Below are positions 24,567 through 33,915 of a stretch of DNA of 64,000 nt, one piece after another. A program made the translations under genes and the position numbers. Position 1 is the first letter of the stretch, and every line of letters starts with the position of its first letter. Below the pieces are notes generated by a model. The model saw nothing but the letters and a program-made list of their open reading frames with translations. It did no database searches and was not told the DNA's origin. Origin of the DNA: Actinomycetospora cinnamomea (GTDB lineage: Bacteria; Actinomycetota; Actinomycetes; Mycobacteriales; Pseudonocardiaceae); contig NZ_QEKW01000005.1 in NCBI RefSeq assembly GCF_003096675.1, positions 124,001-188,000 on the forward strand, read 5' to 3'.

Positions 24567-25622
24567 ATGCCCGAGGCCCGGGTCATCCCGTTGCGGTCCG
24601 ACGGCGGGCGTCCCCGCTCCCGTCAGCGGCCGGCGCCCCGCCGGGCGAGCCGCCCCGGCGTCGGACCGCTGACCGAGCGCACCGCGGCGGCCCGCGGGCT
24701 CACCGAGGACGGGGAGGCCACCGAGGCCGTGCCGAGCACCGGTGGCGAGCTCGCCACCCTCCCGCGGCCCGAGAGCTCGACCGAGCTGGAGGAGCGGGTC
24801 GCCGAGGTCGGCGAGTTCCTGCAGCGCCGCCTCACCGGCCGGTACACGGTCGACGACTTCGGCTTCGACCGGGACCTCACCGAGCACGTCGTCATGCCGC
24901 TGCTGCGCCCTCTCTACGAGCGCTGGTTCCGCGTCGAGACGATCGGCACCGAGAACGTCCCGCTCTCCGGCGGCGCGCTGCTCGTGGCCAACCACTCCGG
25001 CACGCTGCCCCTCGACGCGCTGATGACCACGGTCGCGGTGCACGACGACCTGGCCGTGCCGCGCTACCTGCGCATGCTGGCCGCCGACCTCGTGTTCGGG
25101 CTGCCCGGGGTCGGTGCCGCGGCGCGCAAGGCCGGGCACACACTGGCCTGCAACGCCGACGCCGAGGCGCTGCTGGGCGCCGGCGAGCTGGTGGGCGTGT
25201 GGCCCGAGGGCTTCAAGGGCATCGGCAAGGACTTCGCCGACCGCTACAAGCTGCAGCGCTTCGGCCGTGGCGGCTTCGTCTCCGCCGCCCTGCGCTCCGG
25301 GGTGCCGATCATCCCGTGCTCGATCGTCGGCGCCGAGGAGACCTACCCCAAGATCGCCGACATCGGCCCGCTCGCCCGCCTGCTCGGCGTCCCGTACTTC
25401 CCGGTGACGCCCACCTGGCCGCTGCTCGGCCCGCTGGGCCTCGTGCCGCTGCCCTCGAAGTGGTACATCGAGTTCGGCGAGCCCATCCCGACCGATGCGT
25501 ACGAGCCGGGGTCGGCCGACGACCCGATGCTGGTCTTCAACCTGACCGACCAGGTGCGCGAGACGATCCAGCAGACGCTCTACCGCCTGCTCGCGGGCCG
25601 GCGGAACGCGTTCCTGGGCTGA
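24567..25622 (+). CDS. lysophospholipid acyltransferase family protein (Rv0502-like)
   Basis: This 351-residue protein has an LPLAT domain from about residue 105, after a disordered basic N-terminus. The catalytic motif NHSGTLPLD (His143...Asp150) is the HxxGxxP-type variant of the MGAT-like branch rather than the usual HX4D of PlsC. WPEGFKGIGK (substrate phosphate binding) and VPIIPCSIVG follow. It should acylate a lipid hydroxyl at the membrane, perhaps for phospholipid or acylglycerol synthesis; acceptor unknown. GGAGAGGAGA precedes ATG 24567. Its stop is only 7 nt from the end of the convergent HAD gene. Confidence 0.85.
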   Translation: MPEARVIPLRSDGGRPRSRQRPAPRRASRPGVGPLTERTAAARGLTEDGEATEAVPSTGGELATLPRPESSTELEERVAEVGEFLQRRLTGRYTVDDFGFDRDLTEHVVMPLLRPLYERWFRVETIGTENVPLSGGALLVANHSGTLPLDALMTTVAVHDDLAVPRYLRMLAADLVFGLPGVGAAARKAGHTLACNADAEALLGAGELVGVWPEGFKGIGKDFADRYKLQRFGRGGFVSAALRSGVPIIPCSIVGAEETYPKIADIGPLARLLGVPYFPVTPTWPLLGPLGLVPLPSKWYIEFGEPIPTDAYEPGSADDPMLVFNLTDQVRETIQQTLYRLLAGRRNAFLG

Positions 25623-25629
25623 GCGACGG

Positions 25630-26817
25630 TCAACCGACGAGCCGGCGGCGGTACGCCAGGCCACCGACGACGGCGCCGGCGACCGCGCCGGCGCCGAGCA
25701 CCGAGGGCACGCCGATGCGTGCGGCCTTGCGCCCGGAGCGGAAGTCGCGGATCTCCCAGCCCCGCTGGCGGGCCATCTGCCGAAGGTCCGAATCGGGGTT
25801 GACGGCCACGGCCGTGCCGACCACGGACAGCATCGGGGCGTCGTTGACCGAGTCCGAGTACGCCGCGCAGCGACGCAGGTCGAGGCCCTCGCGGGCGGCC
25901 AGCGCCCGCACCGCGTGGGCCTTGGCCGGGCCGTGCAGCAGCTCGCCGACGAGCCGCCCGGTGTAGACGCCGTCCTCGCTCTCGGCCACCGTGCCCAGCG
26001 CGCCGGTGAGCCCCAGCCGTCGGGCGATGATGCGGGCGAGCTCGAGCGGCGTGGCGGTCACCAGCCACACCCGCTGCCCGGCGTCGAGGTGCATCTGCGC
26101 CAGCGCGCGCGTGCCCTCCCAGATGCGGTCGGCCATGAGCTCGTCGTAGATCTCCTCGCCGAGCCGGACGAGCTCGGCCACCGACTGCCCGGCGACGAAC
26201 GAGAGCGCCTGCTCGCGGTGAGCCCGCACGTCGTCGGGGGTGCCCTCGCCACCGAGGCGGAACTTGAGCTGCTGCCAGACGAAGCCGCGCAGGTCGGAGC
26301 CGGAGAAGAAGTTGCGCGCGGCCAGGCCGCGGGCGAAGTGGAAGATCGACGCGCCCATCATCATCGTGTTGTCCACGTCGAAGAACGCGGCGGCGGTGAG
26401 GTCGGGCGGGACCCGCGGCGACGGCGGCGCGCGGTGGATGTCCGGGGCGTCCGCCGCCGCGGCGGCGGCCGCCGGGCCCCCGCCCGCCAGTTCGCCGTCC
26501 GGCGCGCCCTCGGGTGCGCCCGCGGGGGCGGTGACGATGCCGGCCGAGGTCTCCCCGCTGCTCGGGTCGGTGGTCGGCCCCGCGCTCTCGGGCACGGTCT
26601 CGAGGAGTTCGGAGGCGGTGGGCGCCACGGCCGGGTCGCGGAGCGCCGCCTCGGCCGACGCCTCACCCGCGCGGAGCGCGGCCTCGCGCTCCGCCTGCAT
26701 CCGGCGCTCGCGCCGTCGTCCCACCGCCGCGCCCTCCCGTCGTGTCCGTCCCGGAGCCGTGCCGCCGGGCGCGGGACCGGTGGACCCGCCGACGGTGCGG
26801 CTCACCCTAGTCGGCAC
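25630..26817 (-). CDS. HAD-IB family phosphatase (SerB1-like)
   Basis: The C-terminal 255 residues form a HAD-IB hydrolase: motif I FFDVDNT (Asp147, Asp149), motif II LVTATP, and motif [13 protein letters not shown]. The cap region with [10 protein letters not shown] and [14 protein letters not shown] is typical of SerB1/SERB-like and lipid-phosphate phosphatases in actinobacteria. The C-terminus ends with a Gly/Ala-rich hydrophobic span, which may anchor it. It stands where serB1 (Rv0505c) is in mycobacteria, also on the minus strand. The first 135 residues are low-complexity and the start (GTG 26817) is uncertain; ATG 26700 is a later option. Confidence 0.83.
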   Translation of the reverse strand: MPTRVSRTVGGSTGPAPGGTAPGRTRREGAAVGRRRERRMQAEREAALRAGEASAEAALRDPAVAPTASELLETVPESAGPTTDPSSGETSAGIVTAPAGAPEGAPDGELAGGGPAAAAAAADAPDIHRAPPSPRVPPDLTAAAFFDVDNTMMMGASIFHFARGLAARNFFSGSDLRGFVWQQLKFRLGGEGTPDDVRAHREQALSFVAGQSVAELVRLGEEIYDELMADRIWEGTRALAQMHLDAGQRVWLVTATPLELARIIARRLGLTGALGTVAESEDGVYTGRLVGELLHGPAKAHAVRALAAREGLDLRRCAAYSDSVNDAPMLSVVGTAVAVNPDSDLRQMARQRGWEIRDFRSGRKAARIGVPSVLGAGAVAGAVVGGLAYRRRLVG

Positions 26818-26865
26818 CCCCGACCGCCGGGGTCCGCGCAGCGGCCTCGCCGGCCGCCCCCGCGA

Positions 26866-28164
26866 TCACCCGAGGCTGAGACCGGGCAGGCCGGGCAGCA
26901 GCGGCGGGACGTCGACCTGCGGCAGCAGCGGCACCGGCAGCGGCACCTGCACCGGGTCGGGCTGCGACGTGCGCTCCTCGCGCGTCTCCGAGGTGGACCG
27001 GGCGGAGTTCTCGTCGCCGGTGCCGGTCGAGCTCTCCTCCGACCGGGTGGTGGTCGTGGTGGTCGTGGTCGTCGTCGTGCTGGAGGTCGTCGACGTCGAC
27101 GTCTCGGTGGGCGTCACCGGGGCGGCGGTCGTCGCGTCCGTGCCCTCCTCGCAGTCGCCGGTGGGCAGCGGGCCGAGGTCGTCGGACGCCGTGCCGGCCT
27201 CACAGCGCTCCGGTCCGCCGAGGACGGTGGCGCGCTGGCTGAGGCGCTGGAGCATCTGCTGGGAGCCGGCGGCGGCGGTGCGCCCGTCCTCGTCCAGCGA
27301 GGGGCGGAGCGTGTCGAGGCGGGCCGACTGCGTCCGTGCCCACTCCGCGAGCTCGGCGGGCGACGGGCCCGTGGGCTGGGCCGCGAGCGGCAGGATCAGC
27401 CGCGACCCGGTGCGCGCCTGCTCGTCGAAGCTGCGCAGGTTCTCCAGCACGAGGCCGGCCTGGTCGGTGTCGAGGCCCGCGGCCACCGGCCCGGCCCCCG
27501 CCGCCGTGGTGCCGCTGCGGCCGACGAGGTCGGAGACCTCCTCGAGGCGGATGGCGGCGAACTCGAGGTGCTTGAGGCCCTTGGCCTCCTGCCCGCTGGT
27601 GAGGCCGAGCTCGGCGGACTCGGACGCGCGCTTGATGCCGTAGAGCATCTCGCCGGGCAGCGCGCCCCGGCTGAGCAGCACGGTCAGCGCGCCGAGCAGG
27701 AGCACCGCGCACGCGCCGGTGACCAGCGAGGACAGCAGCCTCGTGGCGGGCCGCCGCGAGGACGCGCGGGCGGCGGGACGGGCGTCGGCGGGACGGTTGC
27801 TCCCGCGCCGGGCGGGGCGGCGCGCGCCCTCACCGGTCCGGCCGGCCCCCCGACCGCCGGCCGGACCGGAGTCCGTGGCGGAACGCAGCACCCGGGTGCG
27901 CTCGCGCGGGGCGTCCGCGTCGGCGGCACCGCCCGTGATCTCCGCCATCACCGCGGCGCGCATGCGGGCGCTCGCGGCGGCGTCGGGCCCCGGGGTGTCG
28001 CGGCCGGCGGAGCGCAGGGCCGCGGCGACGTCGAGGACGCGGGCGAGCTCGGGGTCACCGGCCCGGGGATCGGGGTGCGCCGGACGCACTGGGTGACCAG
28101 TGGCGTCCCGCTGCTCCCAGACGCGAGCGAACAGCTCGTCGTCCCCGTCGTGCCCGCTCGACAT
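26866..28164 (-). CDS. DUF5667-domain membrane protein downstream of the ECF sigma factor
   Basis: The 432-residue protein has an N-terminal cytoplasmic region with MSSGHDGDDELFARVWEQRD, one membrane span near 145-165 (LVTGACAVLLLGALTVLL), and outside it a DUF5667 domain (GEMLYGIKRASESAELGLT...LEFAAIRLEEV). A run of threonines and a Pro/Leu-rich end follow. A one-span protein encoded right behind an ECF sigma gene is the usual place of an anti-sigma factor, and DUF5667 proteins are often found there; no zinc-binding HxxxCxxC motif is seen, so anti-sigma function is only inferred. The poly-Thr stretch is encoded by near-identical codons and could vary in length. Confidence 0.75.
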   Translation of the reverse strand: MSSGHDGDDELFARVWEQRDATGHPVRPAHPDPRAGDPELARVLDVAAALRSAGRDTPGPDAAASARMRAAVMAEITGGAADADAPRERTRVLRSATDSGPAGGRGAGRTGEGARRPARRGSNRPADARPAARASSRRPATRLLSSLVTGACAVLLLGALTVLLSRGALPGEMLYGIKRASESAELGLTSGQEAKGLKHLEFAAIRLEEVSDLVGRSGTTAAGAGPVAAGLDTDQAGLVLENLRSFDEQARTGSRLILPLAAQPTGPSPAELAEWARTQSARLDTLRPSLDEDGRTAAAGSQQMLQRLSQRATVLGGPERCEAGTASDDLGPLPTGDCEEGTDATTAAPVTPTETSTSTTSSTTTTTTTTTTTRSEESSTGTGDENSARSTSETREERTSQPDPVQVPLPVPLLPQVDVPPLLPGLPGLSLG

Positions 28165-28288
28165 GCCGCCCGTCCTCACCGTCCGCGCGTCACCTTGCGT
28201 GCGCGCCGTGCTCGTCGCAGAGGGAAACGACCGGACGGGCGACCGGTTACGTCTCTGCGGTGTGCGGTTCGAACCACAACGATGTGAC

Positions 28289-29344
28289 TCACCGCAGGCC
28301 CTCGGGCAACAGTTGAGCGAGGCGGCGCACCGCGCGGTGCTGCAGCGCCTTCACCGCGCCCTCGTTGCGGCCCATGATCTCGGCGGTCTCGGCCACCGAG
28401 AGCCCCTGCAGGAAGCGCAGCGCGATGCACTCCTGCTGGTCCTCGCCCAGCTTCGCGACGCATCGCAGCAGCTCCGCGTGGGTGGCGCCGGCGATGACCT
28501 CGTTCTCCGGACCCGGACGCAGGGTCGCCGGCGCGACGTCGGCCACCTCGGCGTGCGAGCTCTCGAGCCGGTAGCGGCTGGACTTGACGTGGTCGAGCAC
28601 GAGGTTGCGCGCGATGGTGACGAACCACGCACCGATGTCGCGGCCCTGGTAGCTCACCGAGGCGATCCGGCGGTAGGCGCGGACGAACGTCTCCTGCGTG
28701 AGGTCCTCGGCCGCGGGGCGGTCCCCGAGACGGAAGAGCACGAACCGGAAGACCGTGTCGTGGTAGCGGTCGAACAGCTGCCCGAACGCCTGGGTGTCCC
28801 CGTCCTGGGCGGCGCGGACCAGCGCCCAGCCCTCGGCGGTGTCGTCGTCGGGGATCGCGTCGGCGATGTCGTCGGGCAGCCCGTCCTCGGGCTCGTCCGC
28901 CGCGCCGGGAGCGGCGGGACGGGCGGGCTCGACGGCGGGCACGAGCGGCACGGCCGCGGTGGGCGCGGCGGCGAGGGCGTCGCCGGCGGCGTGCCCGTCC
29001 ACGGGAGCGCCGGGAGCCGGGGGCGCGGTCGGCGGCAGCGGGCCCGACCCGGCACGGGGCGCCGGCGCGCCGACGCCGGGGTCGACCTCGTCGAGCGGCG
29101 GTCCGCGGCGGGCCGCCCGCGCGTCGACGGCGGGCGTCGCGTCCGCGGGCGTCGGGGGCCAGGTGTCCTCGCGGCGGCGCTGGGCGGGGTAGAGCGGCGC
29201 GGTGGGCGGCGCCGCCGGCCCGTGCCCGTCGAGCACCCGCCCCGGCGGGGTGTCGGTGCCGGTGGCGCCGTGGCGGGCGCCGCCCCGGGCCGCGGTGCGG
29301 CCGGGACCGGGCTCGTCGCCGGGGTCGGGTGCCGCGCGCCTCAC
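28289..29344 (-). CDS. BldN-like ECF sigma factor with long N-terminal extension
   Basis: The last 180 residues form an ECF sigma factor: region 2 GQLFDRYHDTVFRFVLFRLGD and region 2.4-like YQGRDIGAWFVTIARNLV, then region 4 LRFLQGLSVAETAEIMGRNEGAVKAL. The QGRD-GAW-VTIARNLV-DH-KSSR-RLE pattern is that of Streptomyces BldN, which is made as a pro-sigma with an N-terminal extension. Here the extension is about 170 residues, Pro/Ala-rich and probably disordered. GTG 29344 overlaps the stop of a tiny upstream frame by GTGA; the frame could also open at 29437. BldN controls aerial development in Streptomyces; the role here is unknown. Confidence 0.82.
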   Translation of the reverse strand: MRRAAPDPGDEPGPGRTAARGGARHGATGTDTPPGRVLDGHGPAAPPTAPLYPAQRRREDTWPPTPADATPAVDARAARRGPPLDEVDPGVGAPAPRAGSGPLPPTAPPAPGAPVDGHAAGDALAAAPTAAVPLVPAVEPARPAAPGAADEPEDGLPDDIADAIPDDDTAEGWALVRAAQDGDTQAFGQLFDRYHDTVFRFVLFRLGDRPAAEDLTQETFVRAYRRIASVSYQGRDIGAWFVTIARNLVLDHVKSSRYRLESSHAEVADVAPATLRPGPENEVIAGATHAELLRCVAKLGEDQQECIALRFLQGLSVAETAEIMGRNEGAVKALQHRAVRRLAQLLPEGLR

Positions 29345-29469
29345 GGCGCTCCGGGCGGTCGCGGGTCGCCGGGCACGGGCCGACGGCCGGGGGCGGGGGA
29401 GACGGCGACGAGGGTGCCGACGACGGCCCGCGCGCACACGCGGTCGCGACGTCCGGCAACGTCGGACAT
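29341..29469 (-). CDS. possible 42-residue peptide coupled to the sigma factor start
   Basis: An ATG at 29469 preceded by GGGAGAGGG opens a 42-codon frame (MSDVAGRRDRVCARAVVG...) whose stop overlaps the proposed sigma GTG in the sequence GTGA. The good ribosome binding site and the overlap suggest a coupled leader or small gene. The peptide is basic and Pro-rich at its end, with no known family. It may instead mark an upstream regulatory reading frame. Confidence 0.4.
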   Translation of the reverse strand: MSDVAGRRDRVCARAVVGTLVAVSPAPGRRPVPGDPRPPGAP

Positions 29470-29718
29470 GCCCTCTCCCTCGATCGACTCCGAGAAGGAT
29501 CCCCCGGCGAGGGGGCGTCGTCGGGGGAGCATACGTGCGGCGTGAGGACCCCTGTCACCGGCGCGGGCAGCGGGGGGCGCACCCTCTCCGACCTGCACCG
29601 ACGGTGCGACGAGCGGCTGTTCAGGGGCCGCCGACCACGCCGTCGGCGGGTCCGCGCCGCGTGGGAGACTGCCGCCGGACGGGGCGCGGAGCGACGTCGG
29701 GAAGGGGGCGACGAGCCG

Positions 29719-30087
29719 GTGGCGGACGAGCGGTCCGACGAGCGGGCGACGGCGTCGGTGGGCGGTGCGACGGGCGGTCGTCCCGGCGCCCGTCCGGGTG
29801 GCGTGTCACCCGGGGAGCCGGAGCAGGACCCCGCTGCGCGCGTCCTCGTCCTCGTGCGGGCCCACTGCCGGACCTGCGACCGGATGGAGGGCGTGGTGCG
29901 CGAGATCTGCGGGCGGCTCGGCGAGGAGCACGTCGTCGTGGACGTCGACGGCCCGGAGGTCGACCCCGAGTGGCGCGCCGAGTACGGCGACCGGATCCCG
30001 GTCACGCTGGTCGACGGCGTGGAGGTCGGGTCGTGGCGCCTCGAGCCCGCCGACCTGGTGCGCGCCCTGGACGGGCCGACCCCGTGA
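29719..30087 (+). CDS. glutaredoxin-like protein
   Basis: The 122-residue protein has a thioredoxin-fold domain with redox pair Cys50-Arg-Thr-Cys53 after LVLVRAHC, and the cis-Pro segment DRIPVTLVDGVEVG. It resembles the glutaredoxin-like protein Rv0508 next to hemA in mycobacteria. It probably reduces disulfides or binds a thiol cofactor in the cytosol; the partner is unknown. GTG 29719 with AGGGGG upstream gives a family-like length; a start at GTG 29542 would add a low-complexity extension. It overlaps the next gene by GTGA. Confidence 0.82.
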   Translation: MADERSDERATASVGGATGGRPGARPGGVSPGEPEQDPAARVLVLVRAHCRTCDRMEGVVREICGRLGEEHVVVDVDGPEVDPEWRAEYGDRIPVTLVDGVEVGSWRLEPADLVRALDGPTP

Positions 30088-30671
30088 CCGCACCCGCGCC
30101 GGCCGACGTGCCGATCCTGCAGACCGCGTCGTCGCTGGTCGTGCTCACCGCCGACACCTACACGTCGCTCCGCGCGCTGCCCTACGGCGGCGGTGCCACG
30201 GCGCTCGCCCCCGTCCGTGACCTGCTCGTCGCCGCGGTCGACGCCCTCGACCGCGCCCGCGCCGACCTGGCCGACGCGACGCGGGCCGCCGGCGGGCGGG
30301 TGCAGACCGAGCCGGACCCCCGGTACGCCCCGGTGGTCGAGCAGGCGCTGCCCACCGTGCGCGGGCCCGGGGACGTCGTCGGCCTCGCGCTCACCCTCGA
30401 GGACGTCCTCGCCCAGACGCTCGTGGCCGACGTCGTCGACCTCTCCGCGCCCGGCGTGCGGCGCACCGTCGCGGGTCACGCGGCCGCGTCCGCGCAGCGC
30501 AAGGCTCTGCTGCTGACCCTCCAGACGCTGCTGTCCACCGGGCGAGCCGAGCTGGCGGCGGTGCCCCCGGACCTGCTCGCGCTGCCCCCGGCGGCGGGCA
30601 CGGTCGGCTTCCCCGACGTCCTCTTCCCCACCGAGAAGGCGTCCCCGGCCACCGAGGGGGCCGTGCGATGA
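30084..30671 (+). CDS. ferritin-like (DUF4439-type) helical protein
   Basis: This 195-residue, mostly helical protein is compatible with the ferritin-like domain family seen in tandem pairs in actinobacteria. It has long amphipathic helices at about 10-30, 45-75, 95-135 and 140-160, with few metal-ligand Glu/His residues. I see no complete ExxH di-iron motif, so metal binding is doubtful. Start GTG is inside the glutaredoxin stop and its own stop overlaps the next ATG (ATGA), so the three genes form a coupled unit. The real function is unknown. Confidence 0.6.
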   Translation: MTAPAPADVPILQTASSLVVLTADTYTSLRALPYGGGATALAPVRDLLVAAVDALDRARADLADATRAAGGRVQTEPDPRYAPVVEQALPTVRGPGDVVGLALTLEDVLAQTLVADVVDLSAPGVRRTVAGHAAASAQRKALLLTLQTLLSTGRAELAAVPPDLLALPPAAGTVGFPDVLFPTEKASPATEGAVR

Positions 30672-30712
30672 GGGACCGGGCGATGGGGGACGGGGCGATG
30701 GGGGACGGGGCG
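30668..30712 (+). repeat. 15-bp tandem repeat carrying four successive in-frame ATG starts
   Basis: Three 15-bp units (ATG AGG GAC CGG GCG, then ATG GGG GAC GGG GCG twice) place in-frame ATGs at 30668, 30683, 30698 and 30713. Slippage would change the N-terminus in five-residue steps without shifting the frame. Confidence 0.75.
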
Positions 30713-31378
30713 ATGAGGCCGGGGCTGCCCCGCCGCCGCTTCCTCGCCGGGCTCGGCGCACTGGCCGGCACCGCGGCGCTCGCCGCGTGCGCCGACACCG
30801 CGCCCGGCGCGCCGGCACCCTCGGGGACCCCGGCCGGGCCGCCGCCCCCCACGACCACCACGGCCGCCGCGCCGGCCTACACCGGCGAGGCGGCGCTGCT
30901 GGCCCTCGGTGCGGCGGTGTCCGGACTGGCCGGCGACGTCCTCGGCCAGGCCGCGGCCGGCGCGGGCCAGGGCCGGTACGGGGCGGTGCCGGCGGTGGTG
31001 TCGTCCTTCCTGTCCGGCGCGGCGGCCCAGCACGTCGCCCACGCCGAGGCGTGGAACCGGCTGCTCGCCGCCGGCGGGCGCCCCGAGGTCAGCGGCTCCC
31101 CCCTCACCGCCGCGCCGGCGGTGCGGGAGCGCCTCGACGCCGCGCTCGCCCCGGTGGACCTGCTGGGCCTGGCCGCCGACCTCACCGGGACGGTCGCGGC
31201 CACCGTCACCGCGCTCACCGGCGAGCTCACCGAGGCCGGCGCGATCGCCCTCGCGGCGGGGGTGGCCCCGGTCGCGGCGATGCACGGCGCCACCGCCGGG
31301 TTCCTGCTCGGCCGGCCGCCCACCGCGCCGGCGGACCCCACCGCCGGAGCGCTGGGCACCGACGCCCTCACCGTCTGA
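30668..31378 (+). CDS. Tat-exported ferritin-like lipoprotein
   Basis: The 236-residue protein carries a twin-arginine lipoprotein signal: PRRRFLAGLG with arginines at 22-24, a hydrophobic segment and lipobox LAAC with Cys41. After a Pro/Thr linker comes a four-helix ferritin-like region (about 70-215) with AHAEAWNRLLA and GELTEAGAIALAAG segments. It is probably a lipid-anchored extracytoplasmic protein and pairs with the cytosolic ferritin-like protein encoded just upstream (ATGA overlap). The first 20 residues come from a 15-bp tandem repeat with alternative ATGs. Function unknown; iron handling is a family-based guess. Confidence 0.72.
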   Translation: MRDRAMGDGAMGDGAMRPGLPRRRFLAGLGALAGTAALAACADTAPGAPAPSGTPAGPPPPTTTTAAAPAYTGEAALLALGAAVSGLAGDVLGQAAAGAGQGRYGAVPAVVSSFLSGAAAQHVAHAEAWNRLLAAGGRPEVSGSPLTAAPAVRERLDAALAPVDLLGLAADLTGTVAATVTALTGELTEAGAIALAAGVAPVAAMHGATAGFLLGRPPTAPADPTAGALGTDALTV

Positions 31379-31571
31379 GCCCGCGGGTCGGCCGGACGGC
31401 GCACGGGAACGGCCGGGCACCGCGTGGTGCTGTTCCACACGTGGCGGCGCAGCGCGGGCCGGCGCGCCGACTGGCAGACTGGGAGCCACCGCCGGTCGGT
31501 GCACGACGCGGCGCGGTCCGCGTCGGCGCGGCGGGTGGTCGAGCCCACGGCCGAGGCGGTCCGCGGCGATT

Positions 31572-31599
31572 TTGTGCGTGCGTTCACGAGCGCTAGCGT
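31572..31599 (+). promoter_or_regulatory. Rex operator overlapping the -35 of the rex-hemACD promoter
   Basis: Bases 31572-31589 match the Rex operator (TTGTG, six bases, TTCAC, then GA for the usual AA/NA). TTGTGC (31572-31577) also serves as -35, with TAGCGT (31594-31599) as -10 after 16 nt. Rex bound here would block RNA polymerase. The predicted leader to the rex GTG is about 118 nt, within the 345-nt gap 31379-31723, where I find no other gene. Confidence 0.75.
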
Positions 31600-31723
31600 T
31601 GGTGACGATCCAGGGCGTCCCCATGGTGGGACGCCCCTCGTGCCCCGGGCACCCGCGGTGGGCGGGGCCCGACCACACAGGGCCGTGCGGGCAGTGAGCA
31701 GGCACGACAGGAGGCGCCGGGAA

Positions 31724-32517
31724 GTGACGGTCGATCGCGGCACCCGCCCCACCCGGCGTGCGGTGCCCTCGACCCGGCCGCCCGGGGAGGGCCTGGCGAC
31801 CGCCGACGCCGGCGGCGCCGCGCGTCCCGTCCCCGCCGCCACCGTCGCCCGCCTGGCGGTCTACCTGCGCGTGCTGACCACCCTTCTCGACGAGGGGCGC
31901 ACCGTGGTGTCCAGCGAGGAACTGGCCGCGGCCGCGGGCGTGAACTCCGCGAAGCTGCGCAAGGACCTCTCGCACATCGGCTCGTCCGGGGTGCGCGGGG
32001 TGGGCTACGAGGTCTCCCGCCTCACCGCCGAGGTCGAGGCCACGCTGGGCCTCACGCAGCCCCACGCGGTGGCGCTGGTCGGGGTGGGCAACCTCGGGCA
32101 CGCGCTCGCGGGCTACGGCGGGTTCGCCCAGCGGGGCTTCCCCGTCGCCGCGCTCTTCGACGTCGACCCCGCGCTGGTCGGCACCGAGATCGGCGGGGTC
32201 GAGGTCGTCCACGCGTCCGAGATCCCGCGGGTGTGCGCTGAGCGCGGGGTGACCATCGGGGTGGTGGCGACGCCCGCCCGGGCCGCCCAGGAGGTGTGCG
32301 ACCACCTCGTGGCCGCCGGCGTACGCAGCATCCTCAACTTCGCGCCGACCGTGCTGGCGGTGCCCGCCGGCGTGGAGGTGCGCAAGGTCGACCTCGCCGT
32401 GGAGATGCAGGTGCTCTCGTTCCACGTCGCCCGCCGGCACGGCAGCGTGCCGGCCGCCGGGCCCGTGACCGGCACGACCGCCCCGACCGCACCGACCCCG
32501 CGAGAGGCGGTCACCCG

Positions 32518-32521
<4 letters not shown>
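31724..32521 (+). CDS. rex: redox-sensing transcriptional repressor Rex
   Basis: Rex binds operators when NAD+ dominates and leaves DNA when NADH rises. The 265-residue protein has an N-terminal winged helix ([24 protein letters not shown] at 63-86), a Rossmann domain with [12 protein letters not shown] at 117-128, DVDP for the adenosine ribose, and the C-terminal swapped helix ([17 protein letters not shown]). AGGAGG lies 9 nt before GTG 31724. hemA overlaps its stop by ATGA. A Rex site in its own promoter indicates autoregulation, as in Streptomyces, where rex also heads the hem genes. Confidence 0.95.
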
Positions 32522-33911
<1,390 letters not shown>

Positions 33912-33915
<4 letters not shown>

